Translations under genes and position numbers: made by a program
Assembly: GCA_950295325.1 (NCBI GenBank)
Contig: OX485809.1
Span: 1,242,001 to 1,302,000, forward strand
Direction of reading: 5' to 3'
Origin: Polytrichum commune
Lineage: Eukaryota > Streptophyta > Polytrichopsida > Polytrichales > Polytrichaceae
DNA length: 60,000 nucleotides
Part shown: positions 11,820 through 23,500 of the stretch, one piece after another
Position numbering within the stretch: the first letter of the stretch is position 1
Layout: every line of letters starts with the position of its first letter
Notes under the pieces: model-generated
Database searches by the model: none
The model's input: only the letters and a program-made list of their open reading frames with translations
Told to the model about the DNA's origin: nothing

Positions 11820-12960
11820 TTTTGGAAAAATTTGGACAGTAATTCAGTGCTACAGAAGGGTCCTGGAGTGCTATAAAATGTCCTATTACATTTACAATTA
11901 TAAGACAATATATATATATATATGTATATGGTTCCGGGATAAAAACAGTATATATATTGTAGAGGATATTCAGAATATTATACAGAATACATAAACGAGT
12001 ATAAACACAGATATACACTAACAGGCAGTATATATTGTGTACAGTATATACTGGTATGGGGGTTATATGTTAAAACAGAGAGTAATACAAATGTTAATGC
12101 AAAAGAAATAGAACAGGGGGAAAAACAAAAGAGTATGAAATTTAGAAAATGAAAAGCAAAAGGATGAGTTAGTATTTCTGACCAGATTTGGGCAGCATTT
12201 CGGTACAATACCGAATATCCGGGAAAATAAAAGTTAGTATTGAAGCAGAAATACAAATGTAGCTTATTTGTATTTATATATATAGTGTAATATATATATA
12301 TATATATTGCGAAAACAGAGGATACAATAATGTATTCCAGGAGGTTAGTATGTTAGGAATTTAGTATATTGATGCGAGAAAATATACACAGTATTTGTTA
12401 GCAGAGAATATACATAAAATTATACAAATACAACAGATTTGTATAGATGTCAGTATAAGTGTATATATATATATATTATAGTAATATATATATATATATG
12501 TTGCGGAAAAAAAAATCTGCGGAGGGTTAGTATTATATATATATATATATAGATAACGGATATATATAGAAGGAAAAACAATACAAATGTTAGTGATAAG
12601 CAGGAACTCCAAAAGATTATATACTCAGTATATAGCAAGAAGTAAATAATGCGAGAAGTAAGTGAAAATAAACTGCAAAGAAAAAGGTTAGTATAACTTG
12701 GGCAGAAAAATAGGTCAGATGATATGTATCAGTAAGTGAGAGTTTGGAGAGGAAGTTCCGGCAGCATAACAGTATAACAGTTAGAGTATTAGTAAGAAGA
12801 CATGAAAGTGTGAAGAAGTAAGAGGTATATTGTGCGGAGAGATAGATGCAGAAGTCACTCATGTGTTCACTCAATTTCCTCACATGGGTATGTATGCGGA
12901 GAAAACTGAGTAGGGTAAAATGTGTATGCAAAGAAGGGGGCTAAAAAGAAATTTCGGAGA
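11820..12960 (-). repeat. Long AT-repeat leader between 5' LTR and gag
   Basis: About 1.2 kb separates the 5' LTR from the gag start, which is long for a Copia element. It is low-complexity with several (TA)n runs (for example 11911-11924, 12291-12306, 12463-12500, 12535-12552). On the sense strand the heptamer TACTAAC occurs perfectly at 12168-12174, 12233-12239, 12344-12350, 12526-12532 and 12687-12693. Open frames here are short and low-complexity, and I do not regard them as genes. Confidence 0.7.
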
Positions 12961-12987
12961 TAGTATGTCAGAGAAAAATTCGGTAAG

Positions 12988-13009
12988 GCCAGGAGTCGTG
13001 CTGATAACG
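12988..13009 (-). other. Probable primer-binding site
   Basis: The sense strand directly after the 5' LTR reads CGTTATCAGCACGACTCC. It occupies the primer-binding position and keeps the TATCAG core of sites complementary to initiator tRNA-Met, but is not the usual TGGTATCAGAGC. The priming tRNA is therefore uncertain. Confidence 0.55.
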
Positions 13010-13453
13010 TGATATGAGTATAGATAATTCAGATGGCAGATTGACAGAGTTTTAGTGCAATATCAGAACTACCTTTGTGTTGGTAGTTAAGGCTTATATA
13101 ATAAAAATATTAATAAAATAACATGTAGTCCAGGTGGCACCATCTGAATGGTTTACGGTACTGGCCATACCTACAATGGTTCATGTTATGGCTGATACCC
13201 TCAGGATACCCGGGGCTTCACCTGAATGGATTAGTGGTGAGCCCAGGTACCCTCGGGATACCCGGCAGGGTTAACTCTTAATCTCTTAGTCTTATTACTA
13301 AGTACCCAGGTTAGGGGCAGGGTATACTTTTAACTCCTATACCCTGGACCCCGGGTGTGCACCCTAAGGCCTCAAGTGGCCATTTACCCTTAAGGTCTGA
13401 AGTGGCTATTTCATCAGATTGTAAACTAGAATCCTATTTCTAGTTCTATAACA
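13010..13453 (-). repeat. 5' LTR of the Copia element
   Basis: 444 bp, TG...CA, with a TATATAAG box at 13093-13100 on the minus strand. Transcription would start about 30 bases further on, leaving a U5 of about 55-60 bases. It differs from the partner LTR at 13203 and 13275 only. The 5-bp duplicate CTTCC follows at 13454-13458. Confidence 0.95.
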
Positions 13454-13621
13454 CTTCCAATCCCAAATAGTAATGTTATAGTAGAGACTCCTGGTGTGGG
13501 AGCCACCGACCCACTTTTAATGCATGGAATATGATAAAATTAGACGCCATTGACAAAAATCTTACCTAGAATTTGTGTGATAATAATATTAGCTTCTTGA
13601 CGTAGCTGGTTATCCCAATTA

Positions 13622-14121
13622 GGGCCACTTCACACACGAGACTGAGTGCCCGTGACCATTATACTTCAAGCACTCTCATTGGTGGAAAAGGCGAAGCTGG
13701 TCCAAGTTCACTTCACACTATGCTTGAGGGACCAATGGAGTATGTGAATGCAAGATGGATGTAAAATCTACATGGATTCTTACATGGCATCGAATGGATC
13801 ATGTTTCATAGCTACTTGGACTATTTTCAAAAACCACCTCTTGGAGATAGGCCTAACACAAAACCAGAAGACCATGGCATTCCGAACACTCACAAACGTT
13901 GATTTATTCTATTTTATCATGCGTGAGGATCTGCATGAATAGAAATTCATTGAAAATAATATTTGGTCAAGGGTCCAATCACATATGACGTCACATTACA
14001 CTCGAGGGTTCATGACCACACTACATGATTTTGGAGGTTTCTTGGGATGGCCTTAAGACACTTTCTTTTGGGCTCTTGCAATTTCATGGTCACGGTTCTT
14101 GGCTCGTGTGTGAAGTGGCCC
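13622..14121 (+). mobile_element. Family A MITE (PIF/Harbinger-like), full length
   Basis: This 500-bp non-coding element has terminal inverted repeats GGGCCACTTCACACACGAG and CTCGTGTGTGAAGTGGCCC. It is flanked by TTA at 13619-13621 and 14122-14124. A 3-bp TTA/TAA duplication is the signature of PIF/Harbinger transposition. Other copies are at 29862-30366 (inverted, TAA flanks), 52571-53079 and, truncated, 19375-19850. No transposase is present, so mobility would need one in trans. Confidence 0.88.
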
Positions 14122-14124
14122 TTA

Positions 14125-15105
14125 GTGCATATTCTTATTTAGAGTTATGGAGTGCTTGACCACTTGTGGTATTTATTTTCATGTGCATAATAGTGTCATT
14201 TACCCTATTTTGAGGTGTATGCTAGGTTACACTAACTTAATGATCAACAATATTGATATTAGTGTCATCTCATGACACTTGGCGTTCAAGTGTGCTTACT
14301 AATATCTTGACATGAGTATGTTTAGTAGTGATACGAGGTGTGTGCATATGTTACATAATGGTCTTCAAGTTAACTGAAGTGTACACAAATGCCACTTGTC
14401 ATTAGTACGCTCAAGATTATCTTCCTCTTGGATATTAAAATGTAAACACATGACACATGTCATCAATATGCTCAGTATTATCTTCCCCTCAAATATTTAA
14501 ATGTAAAACTATCATCTCAAATATTCCGACAACATGCTACACTAAATGTCATAATGTAAACAAATAAACTCAGTTAGAAAAGTCACTTAGGTTGATGAAT
14601 AGTATTGTATTGGCAATTACTGGACATGACACTTTGAGACCTTAAGGCCTCTAGTTAGGCCTTTGCAAATAGTGTACTTGACACTAAATGTCATAAACAA
14701 TGTATAACCATTTCATGGGAATGTAATATTTTACCAAGCAAAGTCATTTATGTTTGGGCATCTTTGGTTTTGTTCTACTCCTCTAGGGTTTTAAGGGTTA
14801 AACTTAGACCCTAGACCCAACACCACGGGATTTCGTTTTCCAACACACATTGTAGCATTGAGGGTGTAAATAGAAATTTGCCCCTATAGATTAATTGTTA
14901 GTTCATAATAGATTAACTTCAATAGACTAATTCAAAACCTTTTGATTGAATGTTGATTTGGCTAAAAATACAAATCCTCGGTTTCTACACAAGTCTTCAC
15001 CGCCTTTGATTGTAGGTGTTGTGAACATGTAATCCCTACCAAGGGATCCCAAAGAGGCCACATAAAAGGAATAAACCTCGTATTGAGTGGCGATTTGTCC
15101 ATACA
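14125..15105. other. Gene-free region
   Basis: AT-rich DNA without convincing frames. The string 'acactaaatgtcata' occurs twice (near 14541 and 14690), suggesting a degraded relative of family C, but termini cannot be set. Confidence 0.5.
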
Positions 15106-15329
15106 CTACATTAAAATTGATATTTAGTGTCACCTATTATTTCAAGTTACACAGTGCTATATCTTCTTACTATTGATGTCATGTTTTTACCAAGTAGAGT
15201 CGTTAATGTTCTATAATGCCCAAACAACCAACTCCACATTTATTGATAAAATATGAGAGATACGGTAACAAGATATAGCATTCAAGAACTCCAAATAGTA
15301 AGTGATACTAAATACCATCTTTAGTGTAG
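15106..15329. mobile_element. Short family C element (224 bp)
   Basis: It begins CTACATTAAAATTGATATTTAGTGTCACC and ends GTGATACTAAATACCATCTTTAGTGTAG (each shown as its own terminus). Each end is an imperfect palindrome around ACTAAAn..TTTAGT, and the two ends are inverted copies of each other. 47008-47232 is the same short subfamily. Non-coding. Confidence 0.65.
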
Positions 15330-15900
15330 TGTTTAGTTTTTGGACTTGCTAGAGAGAAAGATAATCATGTCCATAGTAAGCACAAGTTTTATTATATGGG
15401 GTGTTTGGGGCTTTTGAAAATAGACGTGTCTTCGTATGATTTTAAAATTTGTTGATATGTAAATGAAGTGCTACAAATAAAATAACTTTCATTGCTTCAT
15501 GCTCATGACAAACTAAAGTAAGTTCACTAAAACTTCAAGGATCAAATTGATTATCAAAATTAACCACACATCCATAAGTCGTTAGTAGAGAAACATGTGT
15601 ACAAGCTTGTGGTGATATTAGAAATTTGCCAAAACATCAAAGGTAGAAATTATGGTTCAAAATCACTTGCATGCATGTCATACCACCATATCATTTTGGA
15701 GGGTCGGTTCATCGGGCCCTCATATTTTTCCATAACAATATGATATTATCTCAAGCAATTCCATCAATAAAGAATATCATTCAATGTAGTCCACATCAAT
15801 GCATGAGGTGTTTCCAATTCCAAACACACTCATGTATGGTTCTTGATCAAGTTTTGCTTGGCGAAACCTCTCCACACACTATTGCAAACAAAAAGGATTA

Positions 15901-16279
15901 CTACACTAAATATGATATTTAAAGTCATATGGTATTTTATGTCGCCATGGTAACTTTTCGGATGACACTTCTTATGAACAAGTGAACAAATATTTGTCAT
16001 GGATGGTGGATGAGTTCATCCATTGGCCAAAACCGTGCCTTCTCTTGTCAGCAACTTGTTATGAAATATTGTCATGGATGGTTGAAATTTGGATGAAAAA
16101 TCACTTGGCAAGTGACAGTAATTGCAACACTTTAAATTTATTATCCTCCAATTTTTTTACAAGGAATGACAAATAATGTTAGGTTAACATGTAGTGTTGG
16201 TAACACTATACCACGGTTTACAATGAGTATTGAGCAAGACAATTAGAATTGGTAACACTAAATATCATATTTAATGTAG
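15901..16279. mobile_element. Family C element (379 bp)
   Basis: It is bounded by CTACACTAAATATGATATTT and its inverse ending in TTTAATGTAG. The body carries 'gacacttcttatgaacaagtg' and 'tgtcatggatgg' segments shared, inverted, with 29284-29659 and 31486-31864. The CACTA-like termini recall the CACTA superfamily, but I could not demonstrate a 3-bp target duplication. Non-coding. Confidence 0.7.
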
Positions 16280-18260
16280 CATTCTCTACCAAAGTTTTTT
16301 TTGGTAAGCCGTGCCAATTGAACCACTCACAAGTTGTGGTTGCATAGTCCCATGCATAAGCCCGTGCCTCTCAAAAGGGATTTGTTTGATATCATTTGCC
16401 ACATATTCCTATCGTCTCAACCACACCCGCATGGGCATAGACTATCTTGCCCTAACCCTAAACACTAAACCCTAAACCGTTTTAGAGACTTATAATTTGA
16501 TATCGAAAGTCTACCCAACCGTTCCTCAATGTTTGGATGTGTCTTCTCCTCATCGTCTCTTGATAGAAGATATGACTAAACAACTTACATGCGTTGATTG
16601 CATGGAGCTCTTGAAACTTATGATTCAAGAAATCCGCCACTCTTTACACATACTACCCTCCCGTTATCCGGCACTCTTCTATAGTCCCAAGGCGATCACA
16701 AACACTATTATCACGAAGTTGATGATATATTTCTAGTTATATCTTGTCCCATCTTCAAGAGGATAAACCATAGGGAAACTACGTCTCGGGCAATGCTAGA
16801 AGCCTCCCAAAAATTTAACAAGGGAATATATATTGGCCTTGCCCCTCGAGAAAACGTCGAGGCAACAAGGTGATGCAAATGTTCAAGTTCCCTCCACTAC
16901 GAGTCATAGCAATGTTGCCACATCGAAACGTCTTATTCAACTAGCTTAACTCCGCCCAAATACCAACACCATGTGTGAAAAAAAATTGTATTTGAGATGA
17001 TTTTATAAGCTTATGATACCATTGAGAAATTGTTTTTCACATATTAGTGAACAAAGGCACATGGGAGAGTAATTTTGTTGTAATGGCCCTTTGTCCAATG
17101 GACACTACATCATTAACATTACAAACATAAACCTTATTCGCGTTGGCCTTGAGAAAGGTCTAGAGTTTCTATCTATCTATCTGAACAAGGGCATTGAAAG
17201 AAAACTTGCCGGGTATAAAAAAAACCATAACATGTCCAAGAATACATGAACGGGTAGTAGGGGAATAAAATGGGACTAGGATATATAGTATTTCTTTTCT
17301 TTTCTTTTCATTTTAGGTCCGGGGTGTGAACTATTTTCAAACTTTAGGGTTTGGGATGTTTGACATTTGATGTTCTTGTGTCGATTGAATGTTGGGACAT
17401 GGGACACAACAAAAGAAAAGAAAAACACTTTTGTAAAAGCAACCTAGCTCATAATCATCTAATTAGTGAGCATATCATGCTCTAGTAGCTTTTAGGGTTA
17501 ATGCAGCTTTGCCACGCGACCACAAATCATATTCACCCAATGGTCATCATCATCTAATGTAATTTATATAGGGGAGAGGTTATGCACATCATTGAAGAAA
17601 TTTGCAACTTGATTTTTTTGCTTGAATCTATGATGTTGATTTTTGAACAAGGTGGATGTGTCCGAATGTATGGTGTATCCTACGACATTCCGAGTGGGAA
17701 GCATAAGATGAGTGCCCTTATTACAATAACTCTTTGAATGTCAACATATGTAGAGGTTTGATAACAAAATAAAAATCATAGGTTTACATTAGCAAATCCA
17801 AGTATGACACGTAAGATATGAACTTGCTAGTTTTGTAGTCAAGGTGAATATCTTTTAGATATGTTTCAAGTGAAAATCATGAATGACTTTTGGTGCCTTT
17901 GGTACATGGTTACTAAAGTTGGTAGTTCTCCAAGGTTTGTGAATCTCTATACATGGTCTGGATTTTGTGTGTGTTCCTTCTCCTTGTCCTCTCTCCCAAG
18001 CCTAACTTGAAGTATCACTACGGGAATCGTGGTTCCTTGCCATTGGTGCTCTTCCACTTGGATGGATTTATGATGTATTGCCGTGGTATATTTCCAATCC
18101 ATATTCATAGATTTTTAACCTATTTGGTGAAAGAGAACCAATGGTAAGGTATCATATTTCTTTTGGTGATTCAATGAGGTGTCTTGTGAGCGTAAATTTA
18201 TCTTTCAATGGGGAAGTGCCATTTGATTTGAAAAAGAAGAAAGAAAGTCATAGATGACGT
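16280..18260. other. Gene-free region
   Basis: A 79-codon frame at 16497-16736 has mildly protein-like composition (cysteine pair CVDCMELL) but no splice context or recognisable family. It may be a gene scrap. A TTTTC-rich run lies at 17290-17310. Nothing else can be supported. Confidence 0.45.
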
Positions 18261-18401
18261 AAGGTAGATGAGTCTTAAGTGGCTCATTTTCTTAATCGAA
18301 CGCTATATTTGATTGGTGTGTGGTTTAGTGAGGATCAAAGAGCAAACATCATAAAGACACATGTTTAAAACAAATTGAACTACATCTTCAAATATCAATA
18401 A
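18261..18401 (+). repeat. Family B fragment cut by a family C element
   Basis: It starts with the family B terminus AGGTAGATGAGTC preceded by TA. The expected core ('tttgattggtgtgtggttt', 'aagacacatgttt') follows until the family C terminus CTACACTAA at 18402. The nesting shows that the B copy was there first. Confidence 0.55.
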
Positions 18402-18860
18402 CTACACTAAATATTAAACTTAGTGTCATATGATATTTTATGTCATTGTCGTAACTTATCTGATGACACTTCTTATGAACGAGTGTACAAAAATACTATC
18501 ATGGATGATGGACAAGAGCTTTAAGTTCGAGCATTGCCCCAACCCTACTTGCTCTTGTATGCCCACTCTTGTGGCATAATGCACGAAATCCATGCCAACA
18601 AGAGATTGAGACAAAGTTTGATATATTATGCATCGTAACATTTCCATGCTAAAATATTGTCATGGATGATTGAGATTTGGGTGAACTTAGTAAGTGACAA
18701 TAATCGCAACATTGTAAATCTATAATGCCCAAGTTTATTTACAAGGAGTGACAAACAACGTTGGGTTAATATTTAGTGTTGGTGACACTGCATCGGGGTT
18801 TACAATTAGTATCAAGCCAAAAAATTACAATCGGTAGCACTCAACACAATACTTAGCATA
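18402..18860. mobile_element. Family C element, degraded right end
   Basis: Left end CTACACTAAATATTAAACTTAGTGTC, body as in 15901-16279. The right end is eroded to 'aacacaatacttagcata'. Non-coding. Confidence 0.55.
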
Positions 18861-18869
18861 CCCTACACT

Positions 18870-19080
18870 CAACAATGACCACAGTTGGGAGGACCTATGT
18901 ATCCAATTAAGTAATCAACAAATGTGTACTTTCGATAACCATAACTAAATAATTTTCAGTCCGGGTCTTCCAAATGTTTCATAGTAGAGTTTCTAGTGCA
19001 ACACAAGTTTTGTCGTGTAAATCTCATTGGTAGAAGTTGGAGGAAGATGAAAAAGGAACCAAATAACACCCACATACCTT
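18870..19080 (-). repeat. Family D dispersed repeat, reverse
   Basis: It shares the ordered strings 'ggacctatgtatcca', 'gataaccataactaaa', 'gtgcaacacaa' and 'aaccaaataacacccacatacctta' with the other D copies. Confidence 0.45.
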
Positions 19081-19374
19081 ACCATACTAGTTAATCAGTT
19101 TCCTTCAAACATGCCATGCTTTGGAGACGTTACTAGAATCCAAATCTATATATATATATATATGTATAGGTCACGGTTCACGACTCATAGGTGCACACTC
19201 ACCTTTAACTTACATACTACGCAACTACAGTAATAACTCCCAATGCACTTCCGATTCCCTCTAGATCATATAAAACTCATAATTTATAAACCGCCAACGT
19301 CCCACTTTTGCTGCACGAAAGATAAATTTAGACAGAGGCCACTGGTGACGAAGATGATGTAGAATGTAAACCTA

Positions 19375-19850
19375 GGGCCACTTCACACACGAGACTGAGA
19401 GCCCGTGACCATTCACTTCAAGCACTCTCATTGGTGGAAAAGGCGGAGCCGGTCCAAAGTTCGCTTCTTCACGCTACGCTCGAGGGACCAACGGAGTACG
19501 TGAATGCAAGATGGGTGTAAAGTCTACATGGATTCTTACATGGCATCAAATAGATAATGTTTCACGGTCACTCGGACTATTGTCAAAAACCATCTCTTGA
19601 AGGTAGGCCTAACACAAGACCAAGAGACCATGGCACTCCGAACGCTCACAACCGTTGATTTATCCTATTTTACCATGCATGAGGATCCGCATGAATAGAA
19701 ATTCATTGAAATAGCATTTGGCTGAGGGCCCGGTTACTTATGACGTCACACTACACTTGAGGGTCCGTGACCGCACCACACGATTTTGGAGGTGTCTTGG
19801 GACGGCCTTTGGACGCTTTCTTTTGCGCTCTCACACAATGTCATGGTCAC
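19375..19850 (+). mobile_element. Family A MITE, right end lost
   Basis: The left terminus GGGCCACTTCACACACGAG and the whole body match 13622-14121. The match stops at 'catggtcacgaacggt', before the right inverted repeat, where GC-rich DNA leading to the transporter gene begins. It lies about 700 bp upstream of the transporter start codon. Confidence 0.75.
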
Positions 19851-20545
19851 GAACGGTCTGGTCCCCGGGCCCACCACGAGGGCAGCGGCCCGAAGGCCCA
19901 AACAACTACCACGGTGGGACCCACACCCTACAAAATGGGCCCCACCAACGCCGGGCCTAATGGGAAACCCCCTGCGAGGACCGTTTGAGGGCAGCCGCCT
20001 CCCTTAATGTGGCTTTTGCCCTACTTAACTTAACTTCTTACTAAACAACGGCCCCTACCTTCTCTCCTCGCACTGATCTTCCCGGAATTTTGATCCATCA
20101 CTGTTTCCAGCTCCCTCCCCAAGACTTCTACTCGCTGTTGATCATCTAGCTCACTCCAATTGTGCCCACGGCTTTCCCTCGAGCCTGTTCATGGGAGCGT
20201 AGCCCCTGGGAGAAGGTCCATGTTGTTTTGCTTCAGTGAGTTTGAGCAAGTGAAGTTTTGAGTGAGTTTGAGTCGAGTGAGCTCAGTGCGGGGGATTTTT
20301 TTGGGGGGTCAAGTCTGTGGGTTTTTGTGGCTGCCCAGCGGTAGCTTGTCTGTTTTTTTTTTTGGTGGTGCGTGGTTGTGGGAATTTTGGGTGTTGCGGA
20401 GTAGGTGGTTGCAGTTTTGGTGTGGGTTAGTTTCGGAGGGAGTTGCCGGGTATTTGTAGTGGTGGTGTTTGTTGCTCCGCAGTTGGGAGAGGTTGGTGTT
20501 TTGTGTTGTTTGTTTGTTTGGGAAGAAGGCACCACGGGGGCAGGG
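19851..20545 (+). promoter_or_regulatory. Probable promoter and 5' leader of the transporter gene
   Basis: Composition shifts from AT-rich repeats to GC- and CT-rich sequence, typical of a plant promoter and leader. Stretches such as 'ccttctctcctcgcactg' (20059-20076) and 'tccctccccaagacttct' could mark a pyrimidine-patch start region. No convincing TATA box was found, and the transcription start is not placed. The boundary with the truncated family A element is abrupt. Confidence 0.4.
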
Positions 20546-23500
20546 ATGGCAGCAGGGGGGCCAATACTGGCCCCAGGCATCAAGCAAGAGGATTTGCACC
20601 ACCAAGCACTGGAGCAGCTTCCAGGCTTGGCTTACTGCATCAATGACAACCCACCCTTGGGTAAACGCACCATACATTTAAGCTTTCTTTCCTCATCATC
20701 TTGCAGTATGTTATGTCACGTGGAGATGTTTCACTTTGATCTTGAAACTTGACAACGGTTTGGTCTGCTCTGCTTATGGTCAATTAGCGTGGAACATGGT
20801 GCCAACCGCCAAGAGCAGTCTTCTTGTTGGAGTGTCGTGGTTAAGAAGAAAAGAGGCCTGGCAATGGAAGGAGGCCGAAGAAAATGCTTTTCACTGTATC
20901 AAGGGTTATGCTATGTTATGTTATGGACTGGTCGATTAAAGGTTTGAGTTTGACAATGCATGGTGGATTGATGATACTGGTGATGGTGCAGTGGAGGCAG
21001 TCGTTCTTGGCTTTCAGCACTACCTAACCATGGTGGGCACGGCAGTGCTCATTCCTCTGCTCATCTTCCAGACAGACTCCGGAGCCACACCAGTAAGTTT
21101 CTCTCCTGTTCAACTTTCTTCTCTCGGGCTCAGTAGCTTTACAGGCACAATTTGGAGGCCTGTCGAGAAATTTGCAAATTTCCAGATGTGACGTTGGCTC
21201 TCGGTGCTTATGTTGGAACAAGTGAGTACCGGCCACCAAAGAGACTCACAAGTGTCAGCGCCACGTCGTTTGGGTTTTTGGAAGTTGATTCTGTCTGTCC
21301 ACTTCTAAATCCTGCTTCTTCCTGCTCTTCTCTAGAAAATTGTAGTTTCGTGAGACTTCTGTAAGATTTAGCAGTCTTGTGAAGGAAGACATCAATATCT
21401 TGGTACTTCTTGTGTTTGAAAGAGTGAGTACCGACCAACAGACTCGAAAGCAGTCTAAGCCGTCTCCGGCTTATTTGGGTGAAGTTTTGTGTCTCCTTGT
21501 AATTAGAGACATTATACCCGTGGATGAGTGTCGGTGGTTTTTCTTAATTTGGGGCTCTCTGACTGAGTGAGGAGTTGTTGATGATGATGTACATCACGTG
21601 TCTCCACTTACTGATGCAGCTTGTTCCGGGTCTTCACAAGAGAATTGTAGTTTTGTGAGATACTTTCAAGTTTTTGGCATCACTCTATTTTCGTAGGCAA
21701 GGGTATTATAGGCTGTTGTTGCTGATCATGGAAGAAAGCGAGTGAGTACGCACCAAACAGAGCCACGTTGTTTAGTCGGTATTTTTTAATCCCATTCGCG
21801 AAGCCAGTCGGATGAGTATCAACGGCTTTTCAAATTGGGCCTGACCTTTCGAGGAGTTGATATATCTCCTTTTCCTTGCTGTGCTTCTCGCTCTTCTCAA
21901 GATATCTGTAGATTTTGTAAGGAACCTGCAAGGTCATGCAGGTGATTGTTGCTATTCGAAGAAATGATTACCGACCCAAAACAGAACTTGGTTGGGTGGT
22001 GATTGCAAGAACTTGTCTGTAACAAGGTAGAGAGTCATGTCGATGAGTATTGTGTTGTCGGTAGGTTTCTAAATTCGGGTCTCACCAATTGGAAGAGTGT
22101 TTAAAAGACATTTGTTTGTAACAAGAGAGCTTAGGTATATGTAGACGAGTGATGTCGGTAGGGTTCTCAAGTCGAGTGTGGTCGGTTGAGAGGTTGAGGT
22201 TATGTAAGCTGTTCTAATTCATTGCAGAAGCTAACAACGACCAAACAAACAAGTACAAGGCTAAGTCGATAGTGTAAGGTTTCTCAAAGTGTTGTCGATA
22301 GTATTGTCGGTAGGTTAATCAAATTGGTCTGACCGACTGGAGTTTTGATGCAGTTCACCAACCACGACTTAGTGAGGGTGATCCAGACAGTTCTCTTTGT
22401 CTCCGGAATCAACACACTCATCCAAACCGTTCTGGGAACACGTCTTCCTGCAGTGATGGGAAACTCCTTCTACTTCCTCCTACCAACAATCTCTATTGTC
22501 CTCTCTCCGGACCTTGTTTCGATTCCCGACCCAAGTGAGGTACCTTAACAAAAAAATAAAAAAAATCCCGTCTCCACTATTGCAAATCTCCACTTCCCAG
22601 GTTGCATCCATGGGGTCACTCATATCAATTTTGCCTATTAAATTAGCCCTCTGGATTTTTGCAGAGATTCATTCGCACCATGCGAGCCACACAAGGCGCC
22701 TTCATCGCTGGATCAGCACTTAACATCATCCTGGGTTTCAGTGGTCTCTGGGGGATCGCCACTCGGTAATTAATTAAATCCTCTTAATTAATTAACTTTT
22801 TTACGTTCAAGGTTTTGAAATTTGTATTATGATGCTCACTTGAACACTTTTGAGTGCCGGTCGAAAGGTAATTCTCACGTAGGATTCGATGGTCTTGACA
22901 ACTGTGTGTGTATGACACATGTAAATTTCATCCAAGAATTATTGTTTCATGTCTTTGTACATTATTTTGTAATCACCTACAAACCGGAATTGTTGTTTCT
23001 TCCTCTTTTGCCTTGTTCTTGCAGATTGTTGAGCCTTATCGTCATTACTTCGGTTACTGCTCTCTGGTCGGACTTAAAATCATCTCAAAAGTTCTTCGAA
23101 TTTTGAAAACTGTTCTGGATTTGCTACCCTTCTTTGCACTTTTTTTAAAATTAATTAATTTTTTTAGAAATCATGCACTAACTTGGTTTTATTTATTTAT
23201 TTATTGCAGATTTATGAGCCCCATCGTCATTGCTCCGGTCACTACTCTGGTCGGGCTCGGCCTCTTTGAACGTGGATTCCCAGGGGTAATTGCAGTCTCT
23301 TCTCTAATCCAATGTTGTAAATCTCCCTTTCTTGGTGTAAGGAAATCAATCTTGTTCTCCTTTCTCAGCATTATGTTAAAAAATCCTGTAAATACTTGCA
23401 GGTTGCAAAGTGTGTGGAAATTGGCATCCCAGCTCTCCTAGTCATACTGCTCTTGTCACAGGTACCTTAACCCTCTTCATATTACATCAGCATTAGTTTC

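Larger units (their letters stand above)
6840..13453 (-). mobile_element. Full-length Ty1/Copia LTR retrotransposon
   Basis: This 6614-bp element has two 444-bp LTRs that start TG and end CA, flanked by a 5-bp target duplication CTTCC at 6835-6839 and 13454-13458. The LTRs differ at only two positions (7033/13203 and 7105/13275), about 99.5 percent identity, so the insertion is recent. Domain order on the minus strand is gag, protease, integrase, reverse transcriptase, RNase H; integrase before RT defines Copia. A purine tract lies next to the 3' LTR and a primer-binding region next to the 5' LTR. Four stop codons in an otherwise unbroken gag-pol frame make this copy non-autonomous, although LTRs, tract and spacing look intact enough for help in trans. 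Confidence 0.97.

Noticed and set aside
11800-12931. Several minus-strand frames of 62-104 codons in the Copia leader
   Set aside because: Tyrosine/isoleucine-rich translations of TA repeats. They are not joined to gag and carry no motif.
20233-20752. Frames of 65-122 codons upstream of and over transporter exon 1
   Set aside because: They derive from G/T-rich leader sequence. Only the ATG at 20546 leads into the family N-terminus with a phase-matched donor.
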